From: Bacteroidales bacterium
GTDB taxonomy: Bacteria; Bacteroidota; Bacteroidia; Bacteroidales; WCHB1-69
DNA length: 12,856 nt
Assembly: GCA_031272415.1 (NCBI GenBank)
Contig: JAISTU010000186.1
Location: 1-12,856, forward strand
Direction: 5' to 3'
In this document: in pieces, positions 1 through 7,709 of the stretch
Layout: the number at the start of each line of letters is the position of its first letter
How positions within the stretch are numbered: position 1 is the first letter of the stretch
Position numbers and translations under genes: made by a program
Notes under the pieces: generated by a model
What the model saw: only the letters and a program-made list of their open reading frames with translations
What the model was told of the DNA's origin: nothing
The model's database searches: none

Positions 1-1129
1 AAAGCCTTGCCATAGAATTTAACACCTCCGTGTTGGGATAATCCAGGCTATAATCATCTGTAGTTCCCTCACGCAGAGTTAAATAGCCACTTTGATAAAG
101 AAATTTTTCAGGGCTTGCACTGTCAATTTCGCCCGGATTTCGTGCAAATTCTTTAGAAACAGGCAAATTACGAAATTGCTCTACTGTTAAATGCTTGTCT
201 TTTAAATAATTAGCAATTACACTGGGAGTGCCGGACTCAAACCAATAATTATCAAAATCTTTATTATCAAAAAACAATAAAGTCGAATAAGGATTATACA
301 TCCTATGAATACCGTCAAAGCAAAAACCATTATAATAGTTTCGCATTTTATCTATCAATTCATCTGTCGTTATTTGCATTTTATTGGCTGTATCTTCCAA
401 ATAATCAGTGAAATACGTTTTAATTTCTTCTTCAGTATAGCCACACATTTGCCCATATTGAGGTTTAAACGAAACATCTGTAAGATTATTCAATTTGGAA
501 AATACCCCTACTCTTGCAACTTTTGAAATACCTGTCAGAAAAACAAACTTTATATATTGCTCATTTGCTTTGACTTGCGTATAAAAATCACTGATAAATT
601 CTTTAATCGTTTCTATCAGTTCTTTTGACTTAAATAGATTGTCTAACAATGGTTTATCATACTCATCAATCAAAATAACCACTTTTGAATTTTTTTTTTC
701 ATATACTTCGGTAATCAAAGAATTGAGTGCATCTCCAATTGACACATCTGTAATTATCTGTACGTCATGTATTTTTGCAATTTTAGAAAGCATCCGAAGT
801 ATAGATTTTCTCATCGTAGCAATTCCTTCTGTTGTAGTTATTGAATTCATATCCAAACGAATAACAGGTGATGGCTCAAAATCTGCTCTATTTAGCCATT
901 CTTCGGCATATAAACCCTTAAAAAGTTCTTTTCGGCCTTGAAACAAAGCCTCAAAAGTAGAAATGGTTAGCGTTTTGCCAAATCTTCGCGGACGTGTAAA
1001 AAAATATAACTCTCCCTGCTCAATCAAATCAATCAAATATCGGGTCTTATCTACATACACCAAATTATTGTTGATTAACTTCTCAAATACCTGTATTCCA
1101 AGCGGTAACCTTTTTCTTCCTGTCTTCAT
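1..1129 (-). CDS. AAA-ATPase-like / PD-(D/E)XK family protein, 3' end cut by window edge
   Basis: I translated this by hand from ATG at 1129 to base 2, giving 376 residues with no stop. Seen: YVDKT (25-29), a P-loop-like RPRRFGKTL (46-54), a Walker B-like VVILIDEYDKPL (150-161), FVFLTGISKVARVGVFS (195-211) and YNGFCFDG (266-273). These are the hallmarks of the AAA-ATPase_like family (Pfam PF09820), common in many copies in Bacteroidetes. Full proteins are usually 500-600 residues and end in a PD-(D/E)XK nuclease-type domain (PF08011). That domain would lie left of the window and cannot be seen. The biological role of the family is not established; mobile-element or defence roles have been suggested. 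There is no Shine-Dalgarno before the ATG, as is usual in this phylum. The gene is transcribed away from clpB and looks monocistronic on the side that is visible. Confidence 0.9.
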   Translation of the reverse strand, partial: MKTGRKRLPLGIQVFEKLINNNLVYVDKTRYLIDLIEQGELYFFTRPRRFGKTLTISTFEALFQGRKELFKGLYAEEWLNRADFEPSPVIRLDMNSITTTEGIATMRKSILRMLSKIAKIHDVQIITDVSIGDALNSLITEVYEKKNSKVVILIDEYDKPLLDNLFKSKELIETIKEFISDFYTQVKANEQYIKFVFLTGISKVARVGVFSKLNNLTDVSFKPQYGQMCGYTEEEIKTYFTDYLEDTANKMQITTDELIDKMRNYYNGFCFDGIHRMYNPYSTLLFFDNKDFDNYWFESGTPSVIANYLKDKHLTVEQFRNLPVSKEFARNPGEIDSASPEKFLYQSGYLTLREGTTDDYSLDYPNTEVLNSMARL

Positions 1130-1188
1130 AATCAAAAATTTTATCTATTTATACATTTTTTATTGCTGTTTATTTTTTTGCTGTTTCG

Positions 1189-1221
1189 CAAAAATACACA
1201 ATTTTTTTGATTAAAAATTAA
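1189..1221 (-). promoter_or_regulatory. Candidate promoter of the AAA-ATPase-like gene
   Basis: On the minus strand TATTTTTG (1189-1196) is an exact match to the Bacteroidetes -7 consensus TAnnTTTG. It is preceded by GTG and, further upstream, by TTAATTTTTAAT (1210-1221). The whole 33-bp block matches the rseP promoter block at 27 of 33 positions with identical spacing. It would give a leader of roughly 50-60 nt before the ATG at 1129. A canonical -33 TTTG is not present at the expected distance. Confidence 0.5.
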
Positions 1222-1356
1222 GAGTGATTTTTAGAGTGGAGGGTCTTTTCCCCCAATTTTATAATAAATTGGTGCAAAAATGCAAAAAAATCTACATTTT
1301 TCACGCTAAAAAAGGATATATTTACGTCATTTTGTCATTTTATTGTCTGAAAAGCC

Positions 1357-1369
1357 TGCCAGAATGTCA
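1357..1369. promoter_or_regulatory. TGCCA-GAA-TGTCA inverted repeat, possible operator of clpB
   Basis: TGCCA (1357-1361) and TGTCA (1365-1369) form a near-perfect inverted repeat around GAA, differing from TGACA/TGTCA by one base. Further TGTC half-sites lie upstream at 1333-1337 (TGTCA) and 1344-1348 (TTGTC), and GTCA at 1326-1329. The cluster sits 15-60 bp upstream of the promoter-like element at 1382-1397. That position fits a transcription factor or enhancer-binding site for stress induction, but the protein is unknown. Confidence 0.45.
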
Positions 1370-1381
1370 TAAAATTGAGTG

Positions 1382-1397
1382 TGGAACGATATTTGAT
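1382..1397 (+). promoter_or_regulatory. Sigma-54-like -24/-12 promoter of clpB
   Basis: TGGAACGATATTTGAT matches the sigma-54 pattern TGGCACG-N4-TTGCW, with the GG and the downstream TTG at the right distance; the mismatches are CA to AA in the -24 box and GC to GA at -12. The predicted start near 1408 would give a leader of about 20 nt that includes the strong Shine-Dalgarno at 1412-1418. An alternative reading is a one-mismatch sigma-A -7 element (GATATTTG, 1388-1395), but no TTTG lies at the -33 position for it. Confidence 0.5.
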
Positions 1398-1410
1398 ATT
1401 AGTAAATGCA

Positions 1411-1418
1411 AAAGGAGA
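1411..1418 (+). promoter_or_regulatory. Strong Shine-Dalgarno of clpB
   Basis: AAAGGAGA lies 9 bases before the ATG at 1428. It is the clearest ribosome binding site in the window, where most genes have none, and it fixes the start of clpB. Confidence 0.75.
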
Positions 1419-1427
1419 TAAAAAAAC

Positions 1428-4028
1428 ATGAACATAGAAAAATTCACTATAAAAGTACAAACAATTTTAGCACGCAGTCAAGAGATTGCGGCACAATATC
1501 AACAGCAGATGCTCGAAAATCTGCACATTTTAAAAGCGATGCTCGAACAAGATGATGTTGTTGCTTTTCTGCTCAAAAAATGCAATGTAAATATAGCCGT
1601 TTTAAAGCAGGAAACCGACAAGCAGTTGTCGCAACAGCCCAAAGTGAGCGGAGCGGGCAGTATGTATATGTCTAACGAAGTCAATGCAGTTTTACAGAAA
1701 GCATTAACGCTTGCCACCGATTCTAAAGATGAATTTGTTGCGGTAGAACATTTACTTTTAGCAATGTTGGAGACGAATGGCAATGTCCGTAATTTATTGA
1801 AAAACAATGGATTAACAGAAAAAGAACTCAAAACAGCGATTGCACAAATGCGCAAAGGTAGCAAAGTGGATTCTCCGCATGCCGAGCAAACGTACAATGC
1901 GTTGAATAAATATGCACGTAATTTAAACGATTTGGCAAGGAAAGGCAAACTTGACCCTGTGATAGGCAGGGATGAGGAAATAAGACGTGTTTTGCAAATT
2001 CTTTCCCGCCGCACAAAAAATAATCCTATTTTAGTGGGGGCACCCGGAGTAGGCAAAACGGCAATAGCAGAGGGACTTTCGCATAGAATAGTTTCGGGCG
2101 ATGTGCCTGAAAATCTGAAAACTAAGTCCGTATATTCATTGGATATGGGGGCTTTGATTGCCGGTGCAAAATATAAAGGCGAATTTGAAGAAAGATTAAA
2201 ATCGGTTATTAAGGAAGTTATTGAGAGTGAGGGTGAAATCATTTTGTTTATTGATGAGATTCACACATTGGTAGGCGCCGGCGGTGGTGATGGCGCCATG
2301 GATGCAGCCAATATACTCAAACCTGCTTTGGCAAGGGGCGAGTTAAGAGCCATAGGAGCCACCACTTTGAACGAATATCAAAAATATTTTGAAAAAGACA
2401 AAGCATTGGAGCGACGTTTTCAAACAGTTTTGATAGAAGAGCCTGATATTGATGCATCTATATCCATTTTGAGAGGCTTAAAAGAACGATATGAAACGCA
2501 TCATCAAGTACAAATATTAGATGAGGCGATAATTTCGGCAGTAATGCTCTCAAAGCGTTATATAACAGAGCGTTATCTACCCGATAAAGCAATAGATTTG
2601 ATAGATGAAGCCGCCTCAAAATTAAGATTGGAAATTAACTCCGTTCCGCAGGAATTAGACGACGTAGAACGAAAAATTAGACAATTAGAAATTGAAAGAG
2701 AGGCTATTAAACGCGAAAATGATGAACAAAAAGTGAGTGAATTATCTTCCAAAATAGCCGAACTTTCTCAAACTCGTAATCAATTGAAAGTCAGGTGGCA
2801 ACAAGAAAGAGATTTGGTAAATGATATTCAAAATGCAAAAAATGACATTGAAAATCTCAAATTTGAAGCCGAACAAGCCGAACGCAATGGTGATTATGGA
2901 AAAGTAGCCGAATTGAGATATGGAAAAATCAAAGAAATTGAAAACAAAATTGAAACTGACAGGCAATCTTTGAAAGAGTTGCAAGGCGATGCACCTATGA
3001 TTGACGAAGTAGTTGGTACTGACGACATTGCAGAAGTAGTTGCCCGCTGGACAGGTATTCCGGTGAGCAAAATGATGCAGAGTGAAAGGGAAAAATTGCT
3101 GCATTTGGAAGACGAACTACATAAGCGTGTTGTGGGGCAAGATGAAGCCATTGCTGCTATTTCGGATGCCATTCGGCGCGGAAGAGCAGGATTACAAGAC
3201 GAAAAACGTCCCATCGGCTCATTTATTTTCATGGGAACCACTGGTGTCGGAAAAACAGAAGTAGCCAAAGCGCTGGCGGATTATCTGTTCAATACCGAAG
3301 ATGCAATTGTAAGAATTGATATGTCGGAATATCAAGAGTCTCACTCTGTTTCGCGTCTGGTAGGGGCGCCGCCCGGCTATGTAGGATACGACGAAGGCGG
3401 TCAATTGACAGAAAAAGTACGCCGCAAACCTTATTCGGTAGTACTTTTTGACGAAATTGAAAAAGCACACCCAGACGTGTTTAACATACTTTTGCAAGTA
3501 TTGGATGACGGCAGATTGACCGACAACAAAGGGCGTGTTGCCGATTTTAAGAATACAATTATCATTATGACTTCCAATTTGGGGTCGCATATTATAGAAG
3601 ATAATTATTCAAAGGCAAACAATGTAGATACTCCGCAATTGTTTGAGCAAACAAAAAGCGAAGTTATGCAGTTGCTCAGAAAAACAATACGACCTGAATT
3701 TCTCAATCGTATTGATGAAATTTTGATGTTTAAACCGCTCTCTAAAGCAGAAATAAAACAAATTGTATATCTGCAAATTGCAAATTTAGAAAATTTATTG
3801 AGCAAAAACGAAATGAGTATTCAATTGACGCAATATGCGGTAGACGCATTGGCAGAGATGGGTTATGACCCTATGTATGGGGCGCGTCCGCTCAAAAGGG
3901 TGATACAAAAAAATATTCTTAACAATCTCTCAAAAATGATTTTGGCAGATAAAATTAAGAAAAACATTCCCGTTACAATTGATTTTATTGAAGACCAATT
4001 TGTGTTTTACAATAAAGGGGAAAAATAA
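1428..4028 (+). CDS. clpB: ATP-dependent disaggregase ClpB (Hsp104/HSP100)
   Basis: A cytosolic hexameric AAA+ chaperone that, with the DnaK system, threads and rescues aggregated proteins. The 866 residues match the usual family length. Domains: Clp N-domain about 1-145; NBD1 with Walker A GAPGVGKT (204-211), pore loop KYKGEFE (248-254), Walker B IILFIDEIHT (271-280) and arginine finger ERRFQ (328-332); the coiled-coil middle domain about 405-525 that distinguishes ClpB from ClpA/ClpC; NBD2 with Walker A GTTGVGKT (603-610), pore loop GYVGYDEGG (650-658), Walker B VVLFDEIEKA (671-680), RPEFLNRID (755-763) and sensor-2 GARPLKR (818-824). All catalytic residues are present. It stands alone between a stress-type promoter and a terminator, so it is probably a monocistronic heat-shock gene. 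Confidence 0.98.
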   Translation: MNIEKFTIKVQTILARSQEIAAQYQQQMLENLHILKAMLEQDDVVAFLLKKCNVNIAVLKQETDKQLSQQPKVSGAGSMYMSNEVNAVLQKALTLATDSKDEFVAVEHLLLAMLETNGNVRNLLKNNGLTEKELKTAIAQMRKGSKVDSPHAEQTYNALNKYARNLNDLARKGKLDPVIGRDEEIRRVLQILSRRTKNNPILVGAPGVGKTAIAEGLSHRIVSGDVPENLKTKSVYSLDMGALIAGAKYKGEFEERLKSVIKEVIESEGEIILFIDEIHTLVGAGGGDGAMDAANILKPALARGELRAIGATTLNEYQKYFEKDKALERRFQTVLIEEPDIDASISILRGLKERYETHHQVQILDEAIISAVMLSKRYITERYLPDKAIDLIDEAASKLRLEINSVPQELDDVERKIRQLEIEREAIKRENDEQKVSELSSKIAELSQTRNQLKVRWQQERDLVNDIQNAKNDIENLKFEAEQAERNGDYGKVAELRYGKIKEIENKIETDRQSLKELQGDAPMIDEVVGTDDIAEVVARWTGIPVSKMMQSEREKLLHLEDELHKRVVGQDEAIAAISDAIRRGRAGLQDEKRPIGSFIFMGTTGVGKTEVAKALADYLFNTEDAIVRIDMSEYQESHSVSRLVGAPPGYVGYDEGGQLTEKVRRKPYSVVLFDEIEKAHPDVFNILLQVLDDGRLTDNKGRVADFKNTIIIMTSNLGSHIIEDNYSKANNVDTPQLFEQTKSEVMQLLRKTIRPEFLNRIDEILMFKPLSKAEIKQIVYLQIANLENLLSKNEMSIQLTQYAVDALAEMGYDPMYGARPLKRVIQKNILNNLSKMILADKIKKNIPVTIDFIEDQFVFYNKGEK

Positions 4029-4055
4029 TAACATAATACTTTGCATTTCTTTTTG

Positions 4056-4092
4056 AAAGTCAGCCATGTTGCCAAATATGGCTGGCTTTTGC
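4056..4092 (+). terminator. Intrinsic terminator of clpB
   Basis: AAAGTCAGCCAT (4056-4067) pairs with ATGGCTGGCTTT (4078-4089), giving 12 bp with one G-T pair and a 10-nt loop. The stem runs into TTTT followed by GCTTTTC. It lies 28 bp after the clpB stop. Confidence 0.8.
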
Positions 4093-4141
4093 TTTTCTTG
4101 GAAGGGGAAAAGGATGAAAGGGAAAAAAAATCACTTTCAAC

Positions 4142-4180
4142 TTTTTTTTTGCATTTTGGGATAATAATGTTCTAAAATTT
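4142..4180 (+). repeat. Dispersed repeat, copy A
   Basis: A T-run, then GCATTTTGGGATAATAATG and TTCTAAAA. It shares this core with copies at 5847-5884, 6117-6152 (inverted) and 11092-11125. The copy sits in the gap between the convergent ends of clpB and rseP, whose remaining bases (4181-4265) are AT-rich. A weak hairpin GTGG-CTTTT-CCAC followed by TTTT (minus strand, 4257-4241) might terminate rseP. Confidence 0.6.
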
Positions 4181-4265
4181 GAATAAAATAATATATAAAA
4201 TATTGATATTCAAATATTTACATTTCAATAATCTTAATTGAAAAGTGGAAAAGCCACATTTCCCC

Positions 4266-5729
4266 TTATTGAAACAATTTAAAAATATCATTTCCGAAGG
4301 CAAAAACCATCAAAAGTAACAACAAAATAAAACCTATATTGAGGGCTATTTGAACTACTTTATCGGGTACTTTTCTCCTGATAATCAATTCAATAAGAGC
4401 CACCAAAGCATGACCACCATCCAAGCCCGGTATAGGCAATATATTCATAAATGCCAACAAAAGCGACAACAGCCCCGTGATGCGCCAAAATCGGTGCCAA
4501 TCCCATACTTTTCCGTAAATTTGTGCAATACCTATCGGACCCGACAAAGCCGTAACTTTTTCTTTGCCTGAAAATATTTTTCCAAAACCTTTGGCATTGA
4601 CAACCAACATATCTATCGCCTCTTGCCAGCCGTATTTGAACGACTGCCACAGCGTATAATTATGCGTTTGGTACGGAATATGTGTCAAAAAGCCCAATTT
4701 TCCGTTAGAGTCTACCTCCACTGTATTGGAAATGGTGTCTTTCCCTCTAATTGCTTTTAAATCAATCGATTTAGAGGTAAATAGTGGCAATTTTTCCAAT
4801 AAATCACCATAGGAAGTGATTAAAATACTGTCGTTGATAGCACAAATGATGTCGCCTTTTTGAAATCCTTTCCCATGCAACGGCATATCAGGTAAAATGC
4901 TGTCTATCAATGGAATAAAATTAGCCATATCAATAAATCTGCCTTGTGAAGTTTTCAAAACCTGATAACCTTCGTCTCCGATAACAATGTCTTTTTTCTC
5001 TCCATTTCTGTCAACAGTAACAATACTACCCATGAGCATGTTAGGGGAGGCGGCATCCGAAAAACGTTCCTTTTTTTCGCCATCAATGCAAATAATTTTA
5101 TCTCCTGTTTGAAACCCCATATTTTGAGCAGCCTCAAAAGCGTAAATTCCATCTGTAACATCCTCATTAGCAATGTATTGCTTTTGAAAATGACCAATTA
5201 CCACCGCAAACAACAAAACACCTACAATCATATTGACAATAACACCTCCTAACACAATGATTAAGCGTTGCCAAGCGGGTTTTGAGCGATATTCCCACGG
5301 CTGCGGCTCGGAGGGCATGTTGTTGATAGTCTGCGTTTCATCTATCATGCCTGAAATTTGACAATAACCACCCAAAGGCAACCAACCAATTCCATATTCG
5401 GTATTATCCGGATATTTTCTCCAATCATCATCCGAAAGAGTCTCTTTATCAATGACTTGCATTTTTGCTTTTCCTTTTTCATCCAACACCTCATCTCCAT
5501 TTTCGTCCAAAACTTTTTCCGTATCAGGCAAATTTTTAGCAAAAAACTTAAAATGAAACTTTCCATTGAATTTTTTACATTTAAAAATCGAAAAAGAAGG
5601 ATTAAAAAACAAATAAAATTTGGGAACACGTACTTTAAAAATCCGCGCCGCCAAAAAATGTCCAAACTCATGCACAAAAATCAACAAAGCCAACCCACAT
5701 AACAATTGGGCTATCATTATAATATTCAT
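4266..5729 (-). CDS. rseP: RseP-type site-2 zinc metalloprotease (M50B)
   Basis: An inner-membrane protease that cuts membrane-embedded substrates, typically anti-sigma factors or signal-peptide remnants. Seen in the 487 residues: zinc-binding HEFGH at 20-24 within the first membrane segment; a Bacteroidetes-type acidic insert (about 70-110) followed by YGIGWLPLGGYCQISGMIDE; a second membrane segment about 155-178; two PDZ-like segments (FQTGDKIICIDG near 207-218 and FQKGDIICAIND near 291-302); a third segment with NILPIPGLDGG whose Asp (about 437) is the third zinc ligand; and a final hydrophobic segment at the C-terminus. The start ATG at 5729 leaves the HEFGH at its usual distance; a second Met at codon 5 is possible. 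It is not followed or preceded by dxr, its frequent neighbour in other Bacteroidetes. Confidence 0.95.
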   Translation of the reverse strand: MNIIMIAQLLCGLALLIFVHEFGHFLAARIFKVRVPKFYLFFNPSFSIFKCKKFNGKFHFKFFAKNLPDTEKVLDENGDEVLDEKGKAKMQVIDKETLSDDDWRKYPDNTEYGIGWLPLGGYCQISGMIDETQTINNMPSEPQPWEYRSKPAWQRLIIVLGGVIVNMIVGVLLFAVVIGHFQKQYIANEDVTDGIYAFEAAQNMGFQTGDKIICIDGEKKERFSDAASPNMLMGSIVTVDRNGEKKDIVIGDEGYQVLKTSQGRFIDMANFIPLIDSILPDMPLHGKGFQKGDIICAINDSILITSYGDLLEKLPLFTSKSIDLKAIRGKDTISNTVEVDSNGKLGFLTHIPYQTHNYTLWQSFKYGWQEAIDMLVVNAKGFGKIFSGKEKVTALSGPIGIAQIYGKVWDWHRFWRITGLLSLLLAFMNILPIPGLDGGHALVALIELIIRRKVPDKVVQIALNIGFILLLLLMVFAFGNDIFKLFQ

Positions 5730-5767
5730 TCTATTTTTATGTTTATTTATATTTAATTAGTGAAATA

Positions 5768-5800
5768 CAAAGATACACCTTTTTATCAATTAAAAATTAA
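5768..5800 (-). promoter_or_regulatory. Promoter of rseP
   Basis: On the minus strand TATCTTTG (5768-5775) matches TAnnTTTG exactly, preceded by GTG and by TTAATTTTTAAT (5789-5800). The predicted start would leave a leader of about 30 nt. The 33-bp block is closely shared with 1189-1221 (minus) and 12414-12446 (plus). Confidence 0.65.
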
Positions 5801-5812
5801 AAACGTTTTTTT

Positions 5813-5886
5813 CAATTGAGAATGGAGAATTGAGAATGGAGAATTATTTTTTTTTGTATTTTTGGGATAAAAACGTTCTAAAAAAT
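5813..5886 (+). repeat. Dispersed repeat, copy B, with 14-bp tandem at its left end
   Basis: Two exact copies of AATTGAGAATGGAG (5814-5827, 5828-5841) plus AATT are followed by ATT, a T-run, and the core GTATTTTTGGGATAAAAACG-TTCTAAAA. The same order (AATTGAGAATGGAGAATTA, T-run, core) is found after resB at 11073-11125. The region from here to 6152 holds no credible gene. Confidence 0.65.
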
Positions 5887-5897
5887 GAAAAAAATTG

Positions 5898-6065
5898 TCT
5901 GAACTTTGATTTTCGCATGATTATCTTGATTTTTGCGATTTCCTTATTAACAAAAAAATAAGGGTAATGATGGGGCTATTTTTTGGCTACTAAGGGTGCT
6001 TTAATAAATGAAGGTTTTATAAAAATCTTGAAAATCACACAAATCATTCTAAATCAAAGTTCAGA
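5898..6065. repeat. MITE-like element with long imperfect terminal inverted repeats
   Basis: TCTGAACTTTGATTT (5898-5912) is exactly inverted at 6051-6065. The similarity continues inwards for about 30 more bp on each side with conserved ATGATT, TGATTTT and GATTT blocks. The arms surround roughly 75 bp of unrelated sequence. There is no coding capacity and no clear target-site duplication. Elements with these ends look like the dispersed non-coding repeats found in other Bacteroidetes genomes. Confidence 0.6.
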
Positions 6066-6072
6066 TAGAGAG

Positions 6073-6093
6073 ATTGCGGGGCAAGCCCGCAAT
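6073..6093. repeat. GC-rich palindrome (REP-like)
   Basis: ATTGCGGG-GCAAG-CCCGCAAT is a perfect 8-bp stem with a 5-nt loop, flanked by AGAG and GACGG. It is sharply GC-richer than its surroundings. The form resembles the short ATTGC...GCAAT palindromes scattered through many bacterial genomes. Confidence 0.6.
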
Positions 6094-6116
6094 GACGGTG
6101 TAAGAGGCGGTACAGA

Positions 6117-6152
6117 TTTTAGAACATTTTTCTCCCAAAATGCAAAAAAATG
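6117..6152 (-). repeat. Dispersed repeat, copy C (inverted)
   Basis: Read on the minus strand it runs TTTTTTTGCATTTTGGGAG, AAAAATG, TTCTAAAA, matching copies A, B and D with one changed base in GGGATA (GGGAGA). It faces copy B, with the MITE-like element and the palindrome between them. Confidence 0.6.
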
Positions 6153-6229
6153 CGATACTACAAAAAAAATCACTTTTTTTTTAATTATTTTTAGGGATTT
6201 GGGGATGATATTTCACTATTTTTGGGGAA

Positions 6230-6259
6230 TTGTTAATCAAATTTTTTATGCTATCTTTG
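6230..6259 (+). promoter_or_regulatory. Promoter of the porin-imelysin-DHOR-ResB cluster
   Basis: TTG (6230-6232) is followed after 19 bp by TATCTTTG (6252-6259), the exact spacing and -7 sequence of the Bacteroidetes housekeeping promoter. The start of transcription would be near 6265, about 30 nt before the ATG at 6297. I see no convincing Fur box over or near it. Confidence 0.7.
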
Positions 6260-6296
6260 CAAAATAGTAAGAAAAAAAAAGATTTAATTGATTTTT

Positions 6297-7709
6297 ATGG
6301 TAAAAAGAATAATATATATAACATTTTTAATTGGCTGTGTATCAGTAGTTTGGTCTCAAAATGATTCGACTGTAACACTCACACGCAGTCAGTACGAAGG
6401 AATATTGCAGCGGTTGAATGCGTTGGAAAATCAGGCGGAGAAATCCCAAAAACGAATGGCAAAACAAAACCAAATGAAAGAAAACGACACTACTATCACT
6501 ACTTCACACGCATCCAAAGGACGGCTGCAATTGGGCGGTTATGGCGAGATAACTATGCATCGCTTTTTTTATAGCAATGAATTTACTCGTTATGCCTATC
6601 CTGAACAATATAAAAATGTACCCAGCAGAGGTCAATTTGATTTACCACACGTTGTTTTTACGGTAGCATACGACTTTGGAAAGGGGTGGAAAATGTCTGC
6701 CGAAGTAGAATTTGAACACGGTGGCACCGGCACTACCATAGAAATTGAAGAAGAAGAATTTGGAGAATATGAACAAGAAGTTGAAAAAGGTGGCGAGATA
6801 GCATTGGAACAATTTTGGTTGGAAAAATCCTTTGCAAAGTGGGCAAATTTACGTATAGGACACATTATTGTACCTATCGGATTAACGAATCAGTTTCATT
6901 TACCGACCGAATTTTTCTCTGTTTTGAGACCCGAAGAAGAGAACACCATTTTGCCGCTGACGTGGCATGAAACAGGGGTTAGTTTTTGGGGTAGAGCAGC
7001 CGCCTGGCGATATGAATTGCAATTTTTAGCGGGTTTGGATGCAGAGCGATTTTCCAATAGCGGTTGGATAAAAGATGGTGCTGTGTCGCCGTATGAATTT
7101 AGTTTGGGTAATTCGTATGCATTGGCGGCGCGGGTGGATAATTATTCAGTCAAAGGCTTGCGGATGGCGGTGAGCGGATATTATGGACATTCTGCTGCAA
7201 ATAGTTTAAAATCAGATAGATACAAAGATATTACAGGCAGAGTAATGATAGGCTCTTTTGATGCTTGTTATAAAGATTATGGCGTATTGACCGATATAAG
7301 TGTTGTATATGGTCATTTGACGGACTCAAAAGCGATTTCCATTGCCAATAAAAATATGCCCAAAGGCTCGCCTTCACCGCGTACAAATGTGGCTTCGGAT
7401 GCTTTATCGTTTGCCTTTAATGTAGGATATGATATTTTTCATACCATTAAAAAATTGCATCAAAGAGAGATGAAATTTTATCTTTTTGCACATTTTGGTT
7501 ATGTAAATTCGATGTTTGCCACAGCGGAAGGTATATCCAAAGAGGCACGTTTTGACAGGCATATTGTTTCCGGTGGCATCAATTTTTATCCGATTAAAAA
7601 TTTAGTCATTAAAGCCGAATTTGCAAGCCGAATGTTCTTTAATTTGCCCTATAATACAGAAAATACATTTTCAATAGGAGCAGCATATTCGGGAATGTTT
7701 ACAAATTAG
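6297..7709 (+). CDS. Porin-like outer-membrane beta-barrel protein
   Basis: A predicted outer-membrane channel of 470 residues. An N-terminal signal peptide (1-20, ending VVWSQ) is followed by a short coiled-coil/linker (about 31-62). The rest, from GRLQLGGYGEITMHRFF, consists of alternating amphipathic strands with aromatic residues. IVPIGLTNQFHLPTEFF (191-207) followed by RPEEE and PLTWHETGVSF (220-230) resembles phosphate-selective porin O/P-like proteins of Bacteroidetes. A very acidic stretch (148-167, nine Glu in the first half) probably forms a loop. I chose the ATG at 6297 rather than the TTG at 6288, because it puts a basic residue pair directly before the hydrophobic core. The gene is first in the cluster, 74 bp before the imelysin gene. 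Substrate is not known; iron or haem is only suggested by the neighbours. Confidence 0.8.
   Translation: MVKRIIYITFLIGCVSVVWSQNDSTVTLTRSQYEGILQRLNALENQAEKSQKRMAKQNQMKENDTTITTSHASKGRLQLGGYGEITMHRFFYSNEFTRYAYPEQYKNVPSRGQFDLPHVVFTVAYDFGKGWKMSAEVEFEHGGTGTTIEIEEEEFGEYEQEVEKGGEIALEQFWLEKSFAKWANLRIGHIIVPIGLTNQFHLPTEFFSVLRPEEENTILPLTWHETGVSFWGRAAAWRYELQFLAGLDAERFSNSGWIKDGAVSPYEFSLGNSYALAARVDNYSVKGLRMAVSGYYGHSAANSLKSDRYKDITGRVMIGSFDACYKDYGVLTDISVVYGHLTDSKAISIANKNMPKGSPSPRTNVASDALSFAFNVGYDIFHTIKKLHQREMKFYLFAHFGYVNSMFATAEGISKEARFDRHIVSGGINFYPIKNLVIKAEFASRMFFNLPYNTENTFSIGAAYSGMFTN

Noticed and set aside
305..1214. Three plus-strand reading frames opposite the AAA-ATPase-like gene
   Set aside because: They lie antisense to a well-supported coding frame with clear family motifs and have no recognisable features of their own.
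1255..1300. A fifth copy of the dispersed repeat (TGCAAAAATGCAAAAAAAT)
   Set aside because: Only the A-rich TGCAAAA portion is shared; GGGATA and TTCTAAAA are absent, so similarity may be due to base composition.
1224..1421. Small reading frame in the clpB leader
   Set aside because: It overlaps the sigma-54-like promoter and the half-sites, lacks a ribosome binding site and has low-complexity composition.
1499..2242. Long minus-strand reading frame (247 codons) inside clpB
   Set aside because: A shadow of the clpB frame; the plus strand encodes conserved ClpB residues throughout.
5983..6267. 94-codon plus-strand frame in the repeat block
   Set aside because: It is made of half the MITE-like element, the palindrome and repeat copy C, and runs into the porin promoter; not a credible protein.
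6160..6296. Fur box upstream of the iron-related cluster
   Set aside because: I looked for a GATAATGATAATCATTATC-like palindrome; only GATGATATTT-type fragments without symmetry are present.
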